Shown here one piece after another: positions 1-12,109 of a stretch of 64,000 bases of DNA. The position numbers were made by a program, and so were the translations under genes. This stretch comes from Leptobrachium leishanense (taxonomy: Eukaryota; Chordata; Amphibia; Anura; Megophryidae): assembly GCA_009667805.1 (NCBI GenBank), contig CM019063.1:86641877-86705876 (forward strand), given 5' to 3'. Every line of letters starts with the position of its first letter. Position 1 is the first letter of the stretch. Below the pieces are notes generated by a model. It was not told the DNA's origin, did not search any database, and saw nothing but the letters and a program-made list of their open reading frames with translations.

Positions 1-540
1 TTCTTCAAAATGTGCTATTGATATGGTGCGGAAATGCCTAATCACCTGGGATGACATGGCAGACGTTAAGAGGGAAGCAGATATGTGCTTTGTGAGTCTT
101 TAAGAAGCCAATAGGTTATCACAAGGCACTGTTCAGCGCTTTGGAGTAATTGAGAGAGATTTTCCTTTTGTGATCCGTGGAAATCTATTTTTTCCCTTTA
201 AGAGCAGACTATATTAAACTAATATATTGTAACACAGTTTAAATGTTTTTTGTTTTTTTTACCTTTTATTTTCTCACCAGTTCATTGCCAAAACCATCTA
301 TACTCAATTTTGCTTTGTAATGCAATGAATACTAAAAAATAGCATAAAATACCCTTCAATCTTGCATTAAAAATGTATGTAAAAAGTGCCCCCCGCGGTG
401 AAACATAATTCTCTGTGAGATCTAACTCCCATAACCCTCTATTACCGTAAATAAGTTACAAAGAGCAGCCCCTACACTCACTGTCACTAAAAGTTCAGAA
501 AACTTTACTGCTGCATTACAAGATTAGCATTGAGGTTATT
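1..540. other. Unassigned AT-rich flank
   Basis: No open frame, terminal repeat or recognisable repeat family was seen here. The stretch is AT-rich and ends at the simple-sequence tail of the LINE that starts near 541. Confidence 0.5.
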
Positions 541-741
541 TATTTTATTTTATTTATTTATAAAGGATTTTACCAGGAAGGATACATAGAGATTTCTCTC
601 GTTTTCAAGTATGTCCTGGGTTCAAGAACATTGAAGTGTTACAGTCGTTACAGAAATACAAAGTAATACAATGCAAGATATTAAAAAAAAAAACACCACA
701 AATATACAGATTAACAGAAAATAAATATGTAGGAAATATAG

Positions 742-3299
742 TCAGTAGGTTACATGTTTACAGGTGCATTCTGTATTGAGGTATGTTAGTAAGGAGCTCT
801 TGAGTGACTTAAGACTGGGGGAAGATTTGATGGTGTCTGGGAGGTTATTCCATAATTGTGGTGCTCTGTAGGAAAATGAGGACCGAGCCACTGTCTTTTT
901 GTATTGTGGTATTGCAAGTATGGTGCTGGTCCTGGATCGGAGGTTATAGGATGAGGGAGCTGCTGGGGGAAGCAGTCTATTCAGGTAGGGTGGCAGCTTC
1001 CCAGAAATGCTCTTAGACACCAGGCTGGAAAGGTGAAGGGTGCGTTTAGACTCCAGCGATGGCCAGTCTAGCTCTTTTAACATGTCACAATGGTGGGTCA
1101 TGTAGTTACATTGTAATGCAAAGCGGCAGAAGGAGTTATACAATGTAGTAAGTTTCTGAAGGTGCGTTTGCGGGGCCGCTGCATACACTACATCTCCTTA
1201 CTCAATAGCCGGCATAATCATTTGTTGTACAATCTGCTTTCTTACCGCGGGGCTCAGGCAGGATTTGTTTCTGTACAGGGCACCTAGTTTGGGGTAAAGT
1301 TTAGAGGAGCGTTTTTCAATGTGGGGGCCAAAGGATAGATTAGAGTCCAACCACATACCTAGATATTTGAGAGAAGTGACTGTGGTCAGCGTGCCATTTG
1401 ATTTTGTCCCAACACATAGATGGGGATTTTGCAATTTGTGTAGTTTAGGTGCTGTTCCAAAGAGCATCGTTACAGTTTTGTGAGTATTTAAAAAAAGTTT
1501 GTTGTGTTTGATCCACTTTTCTACCTCTGTGAATTGTTCTTGCAGCACGGCCTCCAGCTGCGGGAGATTTGATTTGCTGGTATAGATTACATTGTCATCT
1601 GCGTACATATGTACAGTTGAGGCTTTTCAGACGTTGGGCAGATCATTTATGAATATTGTGAATAGCAGGGGGCCTAGTATTGAGCCTTGGGGTACACCGC
1701 AAGTGACTGGGAGCGGGAGGGAGGAGCTGCCAGAAATTTACACATATTGTGATCAGTCGGATACATATGATTGAAACCAGGTTAGCGTGCGATCACCAAT
1801 GCCAGAGTTTTTAAGTTTTTCTAACAAGATGCCATGGTCTACCGTGTCAAAGGCCTTGGCAAAATCAAGGAAGATGGCTCCAGTTAGGTTTCCTTGTTCC
1901 ATCCCAGCTTGGATATCATTGCAGACTTTTAAAAGGGCGGTTGTGGTTGAGTGATTTGGGCGAAAGCCTGATTGATCCGGGGTTAAGAAGTTCCAATATT
2001 GATAATAATCACGTAATTGTGTGTAGACCCATTTTTCCAAGATTTTTGACATTACAGGGAGCAACGATATCGGACGGTAGTTGGATACCAAAGTACTGTC
2101 ACCACTTTTATGGATAGGTACCACTCTCGCAGTCTTCCAGAGTTTGGATATGTATCCAGTCGCCAGAGATTCATTTATTAGGGTTGCGACAGGATTTGCA
2201 ATTGCTGGCGCACTGATTTTCAGCAGCATTGCTGGTATTTGATCAGGTCCAGATTGGGATTTCATTTTTTGCTTACGGAGAAGTTTAGTAACGACACTGA
2301 CAGGCACTGGTCTAAAACTGAATTCCTGTCTGATACAGGGACTTTGCACAGTTGGAGGGGCTTGACCTGCATGAGGCCTCTCTGATTGCATGTCATTTCC
2401 TAGCTTGGCAATCAAAGTGGTGGCGAGTCCAACAAAATAATCATTAAAGGCATTTGCTACATCTAGGGGGTGTTGCAGGGTTTGGTTGTTTACTTTGACA
2501 GCAGCCGGCTGGGAGTGGACTGGGGCTGCTTGTATGTTACTTATGGTTCTCCAAAAGTTTCTAGGGTTTGATATGTTATTGTTTAGATTTTCATTGAAGT
2601 AATGGGCTTTGGCCATTTTGTTTGTTTTGTGCATTCATTCCGGCATTTTCGGTATTCGTAGTGATCGTTCATGGAACCAGTACTCTTGAAGTTTGACCAT
2701 AATGAATCTCTAAGCTGGTATATTAGTGTAAGATCAGCTGTAACCCAGGGGAGATGGGTCCCTTTTACTTGCACTTTATGCAGCGGGGCATGGGAATTCC
2801 AGACTTGCAGGAGCTCAGACTGAAAGTATTCAACTGCACAGTCTAGGTCTGGGATTAGGTTTAGCCTGTACCAGGGGAGCTGTTTGAGATCACTTAGGAA
2901 GGATTCAAGAATACATTTCTTGAAAGACCTGGTGGTTATTACCTTTGGGAGAGATTTCAAGGCCTTTATTTTGCGCACGCAGTACACTAGACAATGGTCA
3001 CTAAAGCTATTAGCAAGAACGCCTGCCTCCTGTATTCTATCAGGAGATGAGGAGAGAATCCAGTCCAGCAAGGTATGGTTAGGGCTTTTCATATTAATGC
3101 GAGTGGAGGAGGAGATTAATTGAGTTAGCTGCAAAGTTTTAAACCGTGAGCAGTGTTTATTGTTTTTAGGATTTAGCCAATCTGTATTAAAATTGCCGAG
3201 TACCAGCAGTTCACTTTTTTGGTTTTGGGCAAGTAGGTTATTAAGGATTTGAGATATGTCAGAGAGGGAGTGCACTGGAGAGCTCGGTGGACGATACAA
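742..3299 (-). pseudogene. LINE endonuclease/reverse transcriptase pseudogene (copy 1)
   Basis: This would encode the second LINE protein, which nicks target DNA and copies the RNA in place. Reading right to left, 3299-2583 gives the end of the endonuclease, with GNFNTDW (the usual GDFN is altered), a TLLDWILS stretch and the SDH catalytic motif. The RT core follows at 2634-1753 with NYRPISLLP, QSGFRPNHSTT and the catalytic FLDFAKAFDTVDH. After a stop near 1753 the [13 protein letters not shown] motif lies in a shifted frame. Frame 1608-1198 restores the polymerase YADD box, and 1188-742 is the conserved C-terminal region (LWNNLPDTIKSSPSLKSLK). At least three frame breaks make this a pseudogene. 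Codons decayed to stops are consistent with CpG loss. Confidence 0.85.
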
Positions 3300-3390
3300 C
3301 CCAGCAACAATGATTGATTTAGTGAATGGGATCTCAATTATACCAGAGAGGAAATCAAAGGTGACAGGAGAGCTAGAAGTCTGTAAGGGG

Positions 3391-3669
3391 GTTATTATTA
3401 TTCTTTATTTATAAAGCGCCAGCATATTCCGCAGCGCTGTACAATAAGCACAGTATAGACAGGGTTACAATACATTGAACAACATTTGACAAACAGTACA
3501 GGAGGAGATGAGGGCCCTATTCCCGTAGGAACTCACAATCTAGGAGGGTTGGGGTTGGAAACAGGAGGAGAGGACTGTAAGGTGAGAGTAATTGATGGTT
3601 GTGTCAGTGAGTTGGGTGGTAGGCTTCCCTAAATAGGAATGTTTTAAGGGAGCGTTTGAAGGAAGAGAA
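3391..3669 (-). mobile_element. 5'-truncated L2-like LINE tail nested in LINE copy 1
   Basis: On the minus strand this segment encodes the last residues of an L2-type protein (a KRSLKTFLFREAYHP-like end), then a short 3' UTR with CAGCGCTGCGGAATATGCTGG and a (TAA)n tail at 3392-3402. It interrupts the endonuclease part of LINE copy 1. Near-matching 8-mers flank it (GTAAGGGG at 3383-3390 and GTTAGGGG at 3670-3677), fitting a target-site duplication with one substitution. The same 3' tail recurs at 39463-39545. Assignment to L2 rests on the tail and terminal motif. Confidence 0.7.
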
Positions 3670-3991
3670 GTTAGGGGAAAACTTTATTTAGTTAGGGTTA
3701 ACTTTATTGACTCCTCAACATAAATAACAATTCCCCCTCCTCTCTTTGCTCTGTCTTTTCTATAACGTGAATACCCCTGTATTGATATGGACCCTCTGTG
3801 GAGAAAGGAAAGTCTTTGTTGTCTCTATCACCAGTCACCCTGGAGTAAAAGAAAACAAACTGCAAGTAGCAGTCCCAAACCTCACTCTAACAAACAGTTG
3901 AAACAGTTTGCTGCTGCATTACAGCAGCCAGGAAGAGGGCAGAATACAGGTATACTATACAGGGATAAAATTCAATCATTGGGATGACTAA

Positions 3992-4172
3992 CAGGGCTAT
4001 ACAGAAAGAGGTGAAACCCTTGAGAATGACAGGAGAATTGAAAATTCTAGGTCAAAATAGTCAAGCCAGAAAAATTCCCCCATTTATGTCACTTTTCTTA
4101 ATGGCTATTTGGTCTAGATTGTTCATTCTCCTGGCAATTCTCAAGGTTTTCACCTCTATCTGAGTAACCCTG
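3992..4172. mobile_element. 180-bp MITE, CAGGGTTATTC group (short family A)
   Basis: A near-palindromic non-autonomous DNA element. The left end CAGGGCTATACAGA and right end TCTGAGTAACCCTG are inverted copies of the group consensus CAGGGTTATTCAGAGAG. The interior carries the family signature GGTCAAAATAG, a run resembling AGAAAAATTCCCCCATTTA, and TGGTCTAGATTG. The flanks are TAA on both sides (3989-3991 and 4173-4175), a perfect 3-bp duplication. It has no coding capacity and must depend on an outside transposase. Confidence 0.85.
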
Positions 4173-4175
4173 TAA

Positions 4176-4989
4176 GACACATGCGAAATGTAGTTCCAAA
4201 ACATCTAAAAGGTTGCTGTCCCCTTTTGCAAATGGTACTCAAAGGGTTTCCTTCCTGGATGCTAGTACAGTTTTTAGGTCCCCCTCTATACTTTTTATGT
4301 AGAAGCCTACTATTGTTTTCATGGTAAAGGGAATTGAAGTTTATTGTTTCAGATTATTTACAGTTTGTATACAATGTTTTGTGTGTGCACCCTCTAATAT
4401 GTGGGCTGCTCAAACTTGTGGAAGGGGTGACATGTAATGAAGACTTTTTAAGGAAATGGATTCTGGTTTTTACTGTTTTGATCAAAATTCGATTTGTGTC
4501 ATGTATCATTTTGAAAGAAACCACTATCCAATGCATTATTAAAGTTGTAAAGATGTTGGAATAAAATACTTTCATGTTTGCTTTTCGAGCATTCAATCCC
4601 AGATGATGTTTGACAGTAATTTAGTCAAGGTTGTCTATCTGTATATAAAAATAATAATGGTAAATTTTTCAGCATATGCATTTAGTGTAATTTGTGTAGT
4701 TTTAGTTCAGCATTACAATTTTTCAGACTCTGTTTAGTCTGAGTTTAGCTGGGATTTGAACAATTAACTTTTGGTGTCCTGACCTTGTTCTTGCCAAAGG
4801 AGAATTTGAATAAACGTATGAGATTATGTTTGCATTCCTGTATTCTTAAGTTCAAGCTACGCTGCACCAATATAGTCAACCCCTAACACGCATTGTCATT
4901 ACTGTAAAATCTGCAATTTTAAAATTTTTTACATAAACTAATTTTTCGCAAAAATAATGCGCAAATCACAATTCCACTACTGTAAAAAC
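4176..4989. other. Unassigned AT-rich DNA
   Basis: No repeat ends or credible coding frame were recognised. The short frames on both strands near 4334-4596 overlap each other and show no family features. The last 8 bases are the target duplication of the following hAT MITE. Confidence 0.4.
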
Positions 4990-5272
4990 TAGACATGTGC
5001 ACAGCACAAAATTTCATTTTGGACGAATGAATTCGTCCTAAAACGCAATTTATTTAGTTGCTAAAGAAATTCGTTTTCAGTTCTTTAGTATGAAAACGAA
5101 TTTCGTTCATCCGAAATCCAGCAGATACAATTAATATTGTAGTGGTGGCTCCTCAGAGGGCTGAGATTGGCTGCTTGTTACAGTATCTCTCACTCTCGGC
5201 ACAATGTGTCAGGGAAATTATCCCAAAATTCGGACTAAATCATTTTAGTACTAAAACTAATGCACATGTCTA
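4990..5272. mobile_element. 283-bp hAT MITE (TAGACATGTGCA ends)
   Basis: The terminal inverted repeats TAGACATGTGCA and TGCACATGTCTA are perfect at their tips. They are bracketed by a perfect 8-bp target duplication GTAAAAAC (4982-4989 and 5273-5280), the hallmark of the hAT superfamily. Inside are palindromic stretches built around AAATTCGTTTT and GAATTCGTCC. It carries no open frame and is non-autonomous. Confidence 0.9.
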
Positions 5273-5280
5273 GTAAAAAC

Positions 5281-6018
5281 ACTCTTTAACCGTAAATTCA
5301 GTTCTACAACTGTAAAATACAACATTGTACAGTAAACCTGTGATTTGCAATGCTTCTACTGTAAAATACACTACATCTAAAATCTATGCTAGTTAAAATC
5401 TTTTAAAGTGTTCACTGTAAAATACGCTGCTGCACATTATAACCCATATCTCGCAATTCCACCATTGTAATACTCTTTTACATTAAGATCTAGAACGCCC
5501 AACCCCCAAACCGTGATGTCCTCATTTTTACATTGTACAATGTCCATGCAGTAAAAATAATGTACTGTAAAGTCGGTGACTGTTCAGCAAACACACAATT
5601 CTACTATACCCATACTACAATACCCGCATTTACATAAAATGTGTATTGCGTATCCCTGCACAGGTATTTACACTCTGACTTTTGAATTCTTACTTGCTGT
5701 ATTTATGTGGATTGTTTTAATAGGGAGTGGGCAATGTCACAGCTATTTTTCTTTGAAATCAGGTAGCCATCGCCCAGATTTCATAGCCGACTCGCGCAGA
5801 GTTCCAGACTCGATTCCATCCTGTTTTTCTTGCGTTTCTGCCCCCCAGCGAGAAACCCACATTCCTAAGGCAATTGTACTTAATAATACATTTTGCCATA
5901 CTGGCTCTAAAATTTTCGACCCCCATCGCAGAGAAATCCACGCTAAATACATCCCACCCATAGTTTAATATATACAATAGCCTACATTATTGAAATCACT
6001 TTAACTGGATGGAACCCC
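5281..6018. other. Unassigned DNA with scattered CTGTAAAATAC-like motifs
   Basis: A degenerate short motif close to CTGTAAAATAC recurs irregularly from about 4905 to 5580, on both sides of the hAT MITE, so the motif field predates that insertion. No periodicity is firm enough to call a tandem array. Overlapping short frames at 5576-5977 exist on both strands and show no protein family. Confidence 0.35.
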
Positions 6019-6862
6019 TAGGGCTGAAACAACTAATCGATTAATCGACAATTAATCGATGATTAAAATAGTTGTCAACTATTTCCATTATCGATTAATC
6101 GGTGTCGATTAATCGTCCGGTGTACATCACACACTGTTTAGTCAGATTGCGTTAAACGTAAATAACCTCCGCTTTGGAGCTGATTGGAGAAGACGAGCTG
6201 CTGCTTTATTCTGTATGATTTAGTTTGTTTTTATTCCTTTACCACAGTAGAACTAGAACACAAACAATAGGATACTGCCACTGGGTGAAGGAGCTGTACG
6301 TCTGTGTTTTATCCTTGAAGCTGGAGTCCTGTGCCACCACCACACCCTCCCTGCCACACCCTCTTTGGTCGGGAACTGCCATTTCCCAAACTCACTCCCA
6401 CACTCAGATCCGGTCTTTTCTCCAAACCCACTCCCTCTCACACTCAGGTCAAGTCACTTGAGCAAAGTCACTCCCTTCCGCCTCCAGTCTCTCCTCCCAC
6501 TCAGTTTTTTCATGAAATTATTTAAAAGGGACACTCTGCGCACCCTGACCACTTTACCTTATTAACCCCGATTTCATGCTGACATCATCATCTATGACAA
6601 AGTGCTTGTAGCCGCGTTCATTTGAGAAAGCAAACATGGGCTTAAGCTGCGCCTACAGCATCAACCCATCCCTCTGACCAAGCACTCGCATACCTTGTGT
6701 GAAAAGTAAGCAAGATACGCAATTTGCAAATGTATGTACAAAAGTTACGTACACTACACAAATCGCTTAAGTAAAAAAAATTTTTTATCTGATGAATCGA
6801 TTAATCAAAATAATAATCAACCAACTAATCGATTATGAGAATAATCGTTAGTTGCAGCTGTA
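6019..6862. mobile_element. Non-autonomous hAT-like element with AATCGATTAATCG-rich ends
   Basis: The left end TAGGGCTGAAACAACTAATC and the right end AATCGTTAGTTGCAGCTGTA are inverted partners. Both sub-terminal zones are dense in ATCGATTAATCG palindromes. End structure fits hAT. A matching 8-bp duplication could not be read: both flanks share only CCCC. The ~600-bp interior shows no transposase; overlapping small frames at 6225-6565 are low-complexity. Confidence 0.7.
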
Positions 6863-8551
6863 CCCCAAATTGATTTTCAGGTTAGAAGTGTCTCAGATTT
6901 ATGAACTCTAAAATAAAGATTATATATGCTGAAGAAGGTAAATTAAAAGTATCCTCTTTACTTCTCTCTGAAAGGTTTATTACAATATCCAAAGCTATAT
7001 TACTGGTCCAGTTTTACTTGCGTGTCTGTTTATATTCTTACCATATGTCATGTAACAATAATGGTCTGCATAAAGCCGAGGAAAATGATGTGTAATGCTC
7101 TACAAGAACATGTTTAGTATAGTGGTTAGTGGTTCTATGGCCCTTCATTTTCTTCATTAAGGAAGGCTATTGTAAACAGGTATTGCTGACATCTGGTTTC
7201 TATGTGATGATTCCAAATGCTCTTGGAATCCACTCTTAATATGTTTCTGTGAGTATGTTAAAGAAAACATTGACAGATTTTGCCAGTATTGGAGAACAGC
7301 AAAGACAAACGTTTGACATGAGCGATCTGTATATGTGGCTCTTTAATACCTGCTTAGTTATGGGTTGGTCACTTAATTAGCATCTGGATTGGTTATTGTT
7401 TAGTCTGAGTTGCGATTAAATACAATCATTGAGTCCAACGCCCTACGCATCCTTCCCTTTACCCTGGATTTCTTCATCCTAGGCCCTCACCTCTCCCTAT
7501 GTCTTAAAGGTAAAGGGCTGTATTAGATACTGCCTGCTAAAACGAGTTCGCTAAGGTGGAAAACCTGTGCTTGCAGGTTTCCCCTTAGTGTCCCCGTTTT
7601 AGCTCCATATTACAGGGCAGGCGCTGATTCAGCAGCCTGCCCCGTAATGCAGCATTAAGCGCTTGCAAATTCGAGGCAGCGCTAACGTGCCACCATGAGT
7701 ATCCCATACTGGAGTCCATAGGACTCCATGAAGGCTTGTGTTGCTGTGTTAGTTGACCTGCAGGATCTCGTCTCTAACCCGCCTTCACATTTTTGTCTTT
7801 TATCTTACTGGCTCCTCCCCACTTTGGAACTTCAATGTCAATCAATTTGGTTATCAAATAACTTTCATCGTTACACAGAACCAGTCTACCCGAAGTTTGT
7901 ATTACTGCATTCTGGACTCCTGGATTTGTATTACTGCATTCTGGACTACCTGCACACTCCTGACAGCAGCTCGTTGAAACCTTATAGCGCTGTGCTAGCT
8001 TGCGTAAATGGGGTTGCACAGAGACTGTGGAGGGACACTGAGAAGTATTTGGTTATAGTGTTTTTTTCTGCATCTGTTCGGAGGGGTAAGTGAATTATGC
8101 TGCCCCTTACACTTCAGACCTGGGGCAAGTTTTTTGACAAAAGCACTCGTGTCTCAGAGATGGTAATTTTTCTGAATACCAGATATAGTCGAGAATAATG
8201 AGCTACCGGTAATAGCTTGTTATTCTCTGTATGACCTATTATTGTTGGGTCCTTTATAAAGTATTTAAACTACCAGAGTAGTGGCTAGAGCTGTTCAGTA
8301 GTGGCCTCTGTTGTTAACGTAATGACTGTGTTAGAATAGAGTCCCAGATCTTTGGAGCTGGTAAAATGCCCTCTACACAATTGAATAACATACACCTGTG
8401 CATCACTTGTGATTCCCTAGCTCCCATTACACTTGTGCTTCCTGTAAAAAGTTCTTGAAATATATGCTATATCTATTTTTAGCTGCCACTACAGAACTCC
8501 TGTCTTGACTTGGAATAGCCAAGCCACTAACAATGACGAGTGAAGCCCTTA
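6863..8551. other. Unassigned DNA
   Basis: About 1.7 kb with no recognised repeat termini. A GC-richer patch at about 7515-7690 holds short inverted repeats and may be an old repeat fragment. The 121-codon frame at 7728-8093 has no features of a known protein, and its overlapping frames on both strands argue against coding. Confidence 0.35.
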
Positions 8552-8820
8552 GGCCCCATTCACACTATGCGATTTTATCGTGACGTCGCGCTATGTAGCT
8601 TCTCCAATGCATTTCAATGGAGCTGTTCACATCTTGCCGCGTGACGTCGCGCCATGTCACACGTCGCTTGTACATGTCCCTTTTTTGCGATTTGCATTTG
8701 TGGTGCTTTGCAAAATCGTGCAAAACCCCGACATTGTGCGACATTATCGCTCTATGTTGCGAATATGAAGATCGCACGGAAAATCGTGAGATTTTCAAAT
8801 TGCACAGTGTGAACGGGGCC
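8552..8820. mobile_element. PIF/Harbinger-type MITE (GGCCCCATTCACAC ends)
   Basis: Inverted ends GGCCCCATTCACACT and GTGTGAACGGGGCC enclose 269 bp rich in GTCGCG and other CpG-containing words. TTA flanks both sides (8549-8551 and 8821-8823). A TTA/TAA 3-bp duplication with GG-starting ends is the PIF/Harbinger signature. No coding capacity; the overlapping small frames inside are artefacts. Confidence 0.8.
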
Positions 8821-8875
8821 TTACAGTTAACAGCTAACTCGTAAATGATAACAGCCCCCTGGAATTGGATACATA

Positions 8876-9125
8876 CAGGGTTATTCAGAGAGGCGAAAAG
8901 CAGGAGAGTGACTGGAGAATGACTGGAGAATGGAAAATTTTAGAAGGTTTATTCAGAGAGAGGTGAAAAGCAGGAGAATGACTGGAGAATGGAAAATTGT
9001 AGGTCAAAATAGCAGATTTGGAAAGTGAGATGAAAGGGAGAATTTTTCTGGTTTGGCTATTTTGACCTAGCATTTTCCATTCTCCAGTCATTCTCCTGCT
9101 TTTCACCTCTCTCTGAATAACCCTG
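8876..9125. mobile_element. MITE of CAGGGTTATTC family A with internal partial duplication
   Basis: Ends CAGGGTTATTCAGAGAG and CTCTCTGAATAACCCTG are perfectly inverted and flanked by ATA on both sides (8873-8875 and 9126-9128). At 250 bp it is about 70 bp longer than its relatives, because the left terminal segment (8876-8945) is repeated immediately after (from about 8946). Confidence 0.88.
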
Positions 9126-9128
9126 ATA

Positions 9129-9793
9129 GCAATTATTTTTCTTTTTGCCAAGTTGGTAAATGTTAAATAATTCTACCATTCATAGAAGCAGAGGTATGGC
9201 AGCTAGGAGGTACGCTTTCTGTTGTTATTAAATATGCATACTAATTCTTGAGCAAAACGAAACATGGAATCATTTCAGTAGTTCTGACCAGAGCTGGCTC
9301 CTCTAACATTGCGGTCGGTCCAGGAAAAGTTGCCAGTGTTACAGTTACTATGGAAATTCTTTTCTGTTTTTTGTATGTTTTCTGGTGTATTAATTAAAGT
9401 TGCTTTGTGAACATTCGCACATGCACATTTGAAACAGAACTTCTCTGTTCTGTCGAAACTGATTGTCACACACAATCTGAGACTGAAAATGACAGAATGG
9501 TGTATACTTATTTAATACATTCCAGCATTGGCGCTGCTCCTAATCTAACAGAACAAGATATAGAAAACAGACCGCAAATACTGGAAATGGATAATCGGCG
9601 TGTTCATACAAACTGTTATATTCCTGGAAGTGGACAGTAGGTTGTAATTGTTTTAGACATTTTTTTCTTTATTTCATTAATCCTTCGTGACTGCTGGAAA
9701 TAAGTTATGAGGGTTCGCCGGCGTCATTCTGTGCCTCGTATTCGTTCTCAGTTTCACACGGATTCAGCAGGGAAGAATACATGCAGCACTTCA
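9129..9793. other. Unassigned DNA
   Basis: No element ends seen. A 77-codon plus-strand frame at 9407-9640 has unremarkable composition, but no domain, splice context or partner exon supports it as a gene. Confidence 0.35.
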
Positions 9794-10394
9794 CTTTTAG
9801 TTCTGTACATTGTTTTGAGCCAGTGACTGATATGAATGTCAATACAAGAGGACAGTTTTGGATGAGTTGTAGTTAGCCATTGCCTGGCGCAAACCTATCT
9901 CTGCATCATTGCATTGTCTCTAACTAACCCCCCCCCCCAGACAATTTTTTTAAAAAAAAAAAAAAACAATGTTTTTATTTATTTTATTATTTTTTGCATT
10001 TAATTTTTACACCAAACCTGGTCATGTTTGGTATCATTGGAAAGGCCATGCTCAGACCCTCTAGCTGCCATGGATCAGGAGGTAAGGGGATCCAAAGGGT
10101 CCCCGTATCTTGTCAGGGATTATTATTCAATAAGAAACTTATACGAGACACATATCAATCGTTTATATTTCCTAGAAATTCTCCTAAATTCTTTTAATTG
10201 TCTGTGTTTTGCTTTGAAGAATACACTAATCAATAATCGGATAAAAATATATATATATTTTAACTATCTTTTAGTTCTGTAAATTGTTTTGAGCCAGTGA
10301 CTGATACGAATGTCAATACAAGAGGACGGTTTTGGAGGAGTTGTAGTTAGCCATTGCCTGGCGCAAACCTATCTCTGCATCATTTCATTGTCTC
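9794..10394 (+). repeat. 127-bp direct duplication flanking a copied transposon segment
   Basis: 9794-9920 and 10268-10394 are direct repeats differing at only a handful of positions; both begin CTTTTAGTTCTGT and end CATTGTCTC. Between them, 9921-10261 is a same-orientation copy of 11366-11717. It includes the poly-C/poly-T stretch, the GGTATCATTGGAAAGG region and the 150 bases after GGGATTATTATT. The copied piece lacks transposon ends. This arrangement suggests a local rearrangement or template-switch copy rather than ordinary transposition. Confidence 0.8.
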
Positions 10395-10779
10395 CAGACT
10401 TTGTCATGCAGAGCGTTGCTATTGTACTATACACTAGCTTCCAGGTGAGTTATAATAATGGCAGCACTTCCAATCCGGCCTGCTCTCACACACGCACCTC
10501 CTCTTGCGCTTCTTCCTATTGAGCCCAACAGCATGACCGTTGTTGGTGATTATTTTGTATTAACCTGGCTTTTTTCTAATGTCTCTGATACCTATGCTCT
10601 TGAGCATGGGTTTGCTCTCGATACCGTGCGCCTGTGATCCCTTGACTCGGTTTGGTTATCGTTTTTGTGCTTCTCTATACTCGCAGACCTTGGCTTGTTA
10701 TGGGTTGGGTCTTTGACTATATCCCTTTGAGTATTTATATTTAAGCCTTCCATTCCAAGGACTGGTAATGTGTTGGGGT
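10395..10779. other. Unassigned DNA
   Basis: Pyrimidine-rich sequence of the kind often seen in retroelement leaders (runs such as CTTGACTCGG and GACCTTGGCTTG), but no termini or coding frame were identified. It runs into the LINE tail at about 10780. Confidence 0.3.
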
Positions 10780-11562
10780 TATTTATTTATTATTTATTTA
10801 TGAAGGATTTTGCCAGGAAGGATACATTGAGATTTCTCTCGTTTTCAAGTATGTCCTAGGTTCAAGAACATTGAAATGTTAGTCGTTACAGAAACTCAAA
10901 GTAATAAAATGCAAGATATTAACCCCTTAGTGACCGGCCATTTTTACGCAACTCCGTCCTTTAATGCCCGCTACTGGTTTTACATTTCTGCTCTGTTAGT
11001 GTTTAGGTCAAATTTTCCTCTTATTCATTTATGCAACCCACACATATTCTATACCGTTTTTCCAGCCATTAAATGGACTTCCTAAAAATACCATTATTTC
11101 CATCATATCGTATAATTTACTATAAAAACAATATGAAATATGATAAAAACACACTTTTTCTTAATTTAATCCCCAAAATCTACAACCACCAAAAAAGACC
11201 TTGGCTAAATAGTTTAAAAATTTTGTCCTGAGAATAGAAATACCCAATTTGTATGTGTTTTTGCTTTTTAACCCCCTTCACTGCTGAGCCAGTTCACCTA
11301 TTTCCGATGAGCTCATTATGACCATTTTATGCTCATTATTTTTAGATGACAGCCTAGGTCTTATTTAACTAACCCCCCCAGACAATTTTTTTTTAAAAAG
11401 AAAACCAATGTTTTTATTTATATTATTATTTTTTTATTTTTTTTTAGAATTATTTAATTTTTACACCAAACCTGGTCATGTTTGGTATCATTGGAAAGGC
11501 CATGCTCAGACCCTCTAGCTGCCATGGATCAGGAGATAAGGGGATCCAAAGGATCCCCGTAT

Positions 11563-12109
11563 CTTGTCAGGGATTATTATTGAATAAGAAACTTATACGA
11601 GACACAAATATCAATTGTTTATATTTCCTAGAAATTCTCCTAAATTCTTTTAATTGTCTGTGTTTTGCTTTGAAGAATACACTAATCAATAATCGGATAA
11701 AAATATATATATATTTATTACGTATACAAAAATGTTTCAAATCTCAAATCATAAACAAAAATTTATAAACCACAAAATCCATCAGCACATAGAAACTAGC
11801 TTCACAATATATATATCTCGTGTTAGTAACTGCATATATGATTTAATATCATTTACCTTATCAGTTAGTAACTTACACAAATGGTTAATAAACATTTCTG
11901 CTTAACAAAACATGTATTTCCCAGCAAACCAATGTTTAACCAGCTAGATCTTGTAGAGATATATGTATCTCTCTATACTACGTGGATCAACAAAAGATGA
12001 GCTATCACTTATTCTATTTTTAGAATAAGTAATAAAAACTTATTTAGTGAATCCTCCCCTAATATCGAGAATTAAACTTCTAATCTTCTGCTTTTTATAT
12101 TGTAGTTAT
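11563..12109. other. AT-rich LTR-like segment within the TTAA element
   Basis: This 547-bp segment departs from the sister TTAA elements exactly after GGATCCCCGTATCT. It begins TGTCAGGGATTATT and ends TTATCA at the start of the hAT element. TG...CA ends resemble an LTR, but no target duplication could be read. It could equally be a subfamily-specific interior. Its first ~150 bases are the part copied to 10110-10261. Confidence 0.35.

Larger units (their letters stand above)
541..3830 (-). mobile_element. Decayed non-LTR retrotransposon (LINE copy 1)
   Basis: A minus-strand LINE. Its 3' end lies at the left, where a TTTATT-rich simple tail (541-565) abuts a conserved 3' segment (566-625) that recurs at 10780, 13655 and 45450. 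Moving rightward come the reverse transcriptase C-terminus, the RT core and an AP-type endonuclease. The endonuclease continues beyond an inserted L2-like tail (3391-3669) to about 3830, where a recognisable RKDRAKRGGG-type motif is encoded. Jockey-group placement (Rex1/L2/CR1-like) is inferred from RT motifs, not from alignment. Stops and frameshifts make it non-functional. No first ORF was found, so the copy is probably 5'-truncated near 3830. Confidence 0.85.

Noticed and set aside
9407..9640. 77-codon plus-strand frame considered as a host exon
   Set aside because: No splice sites matching its frame, no recognised motif, and a partly overlapping minus-strand frame.
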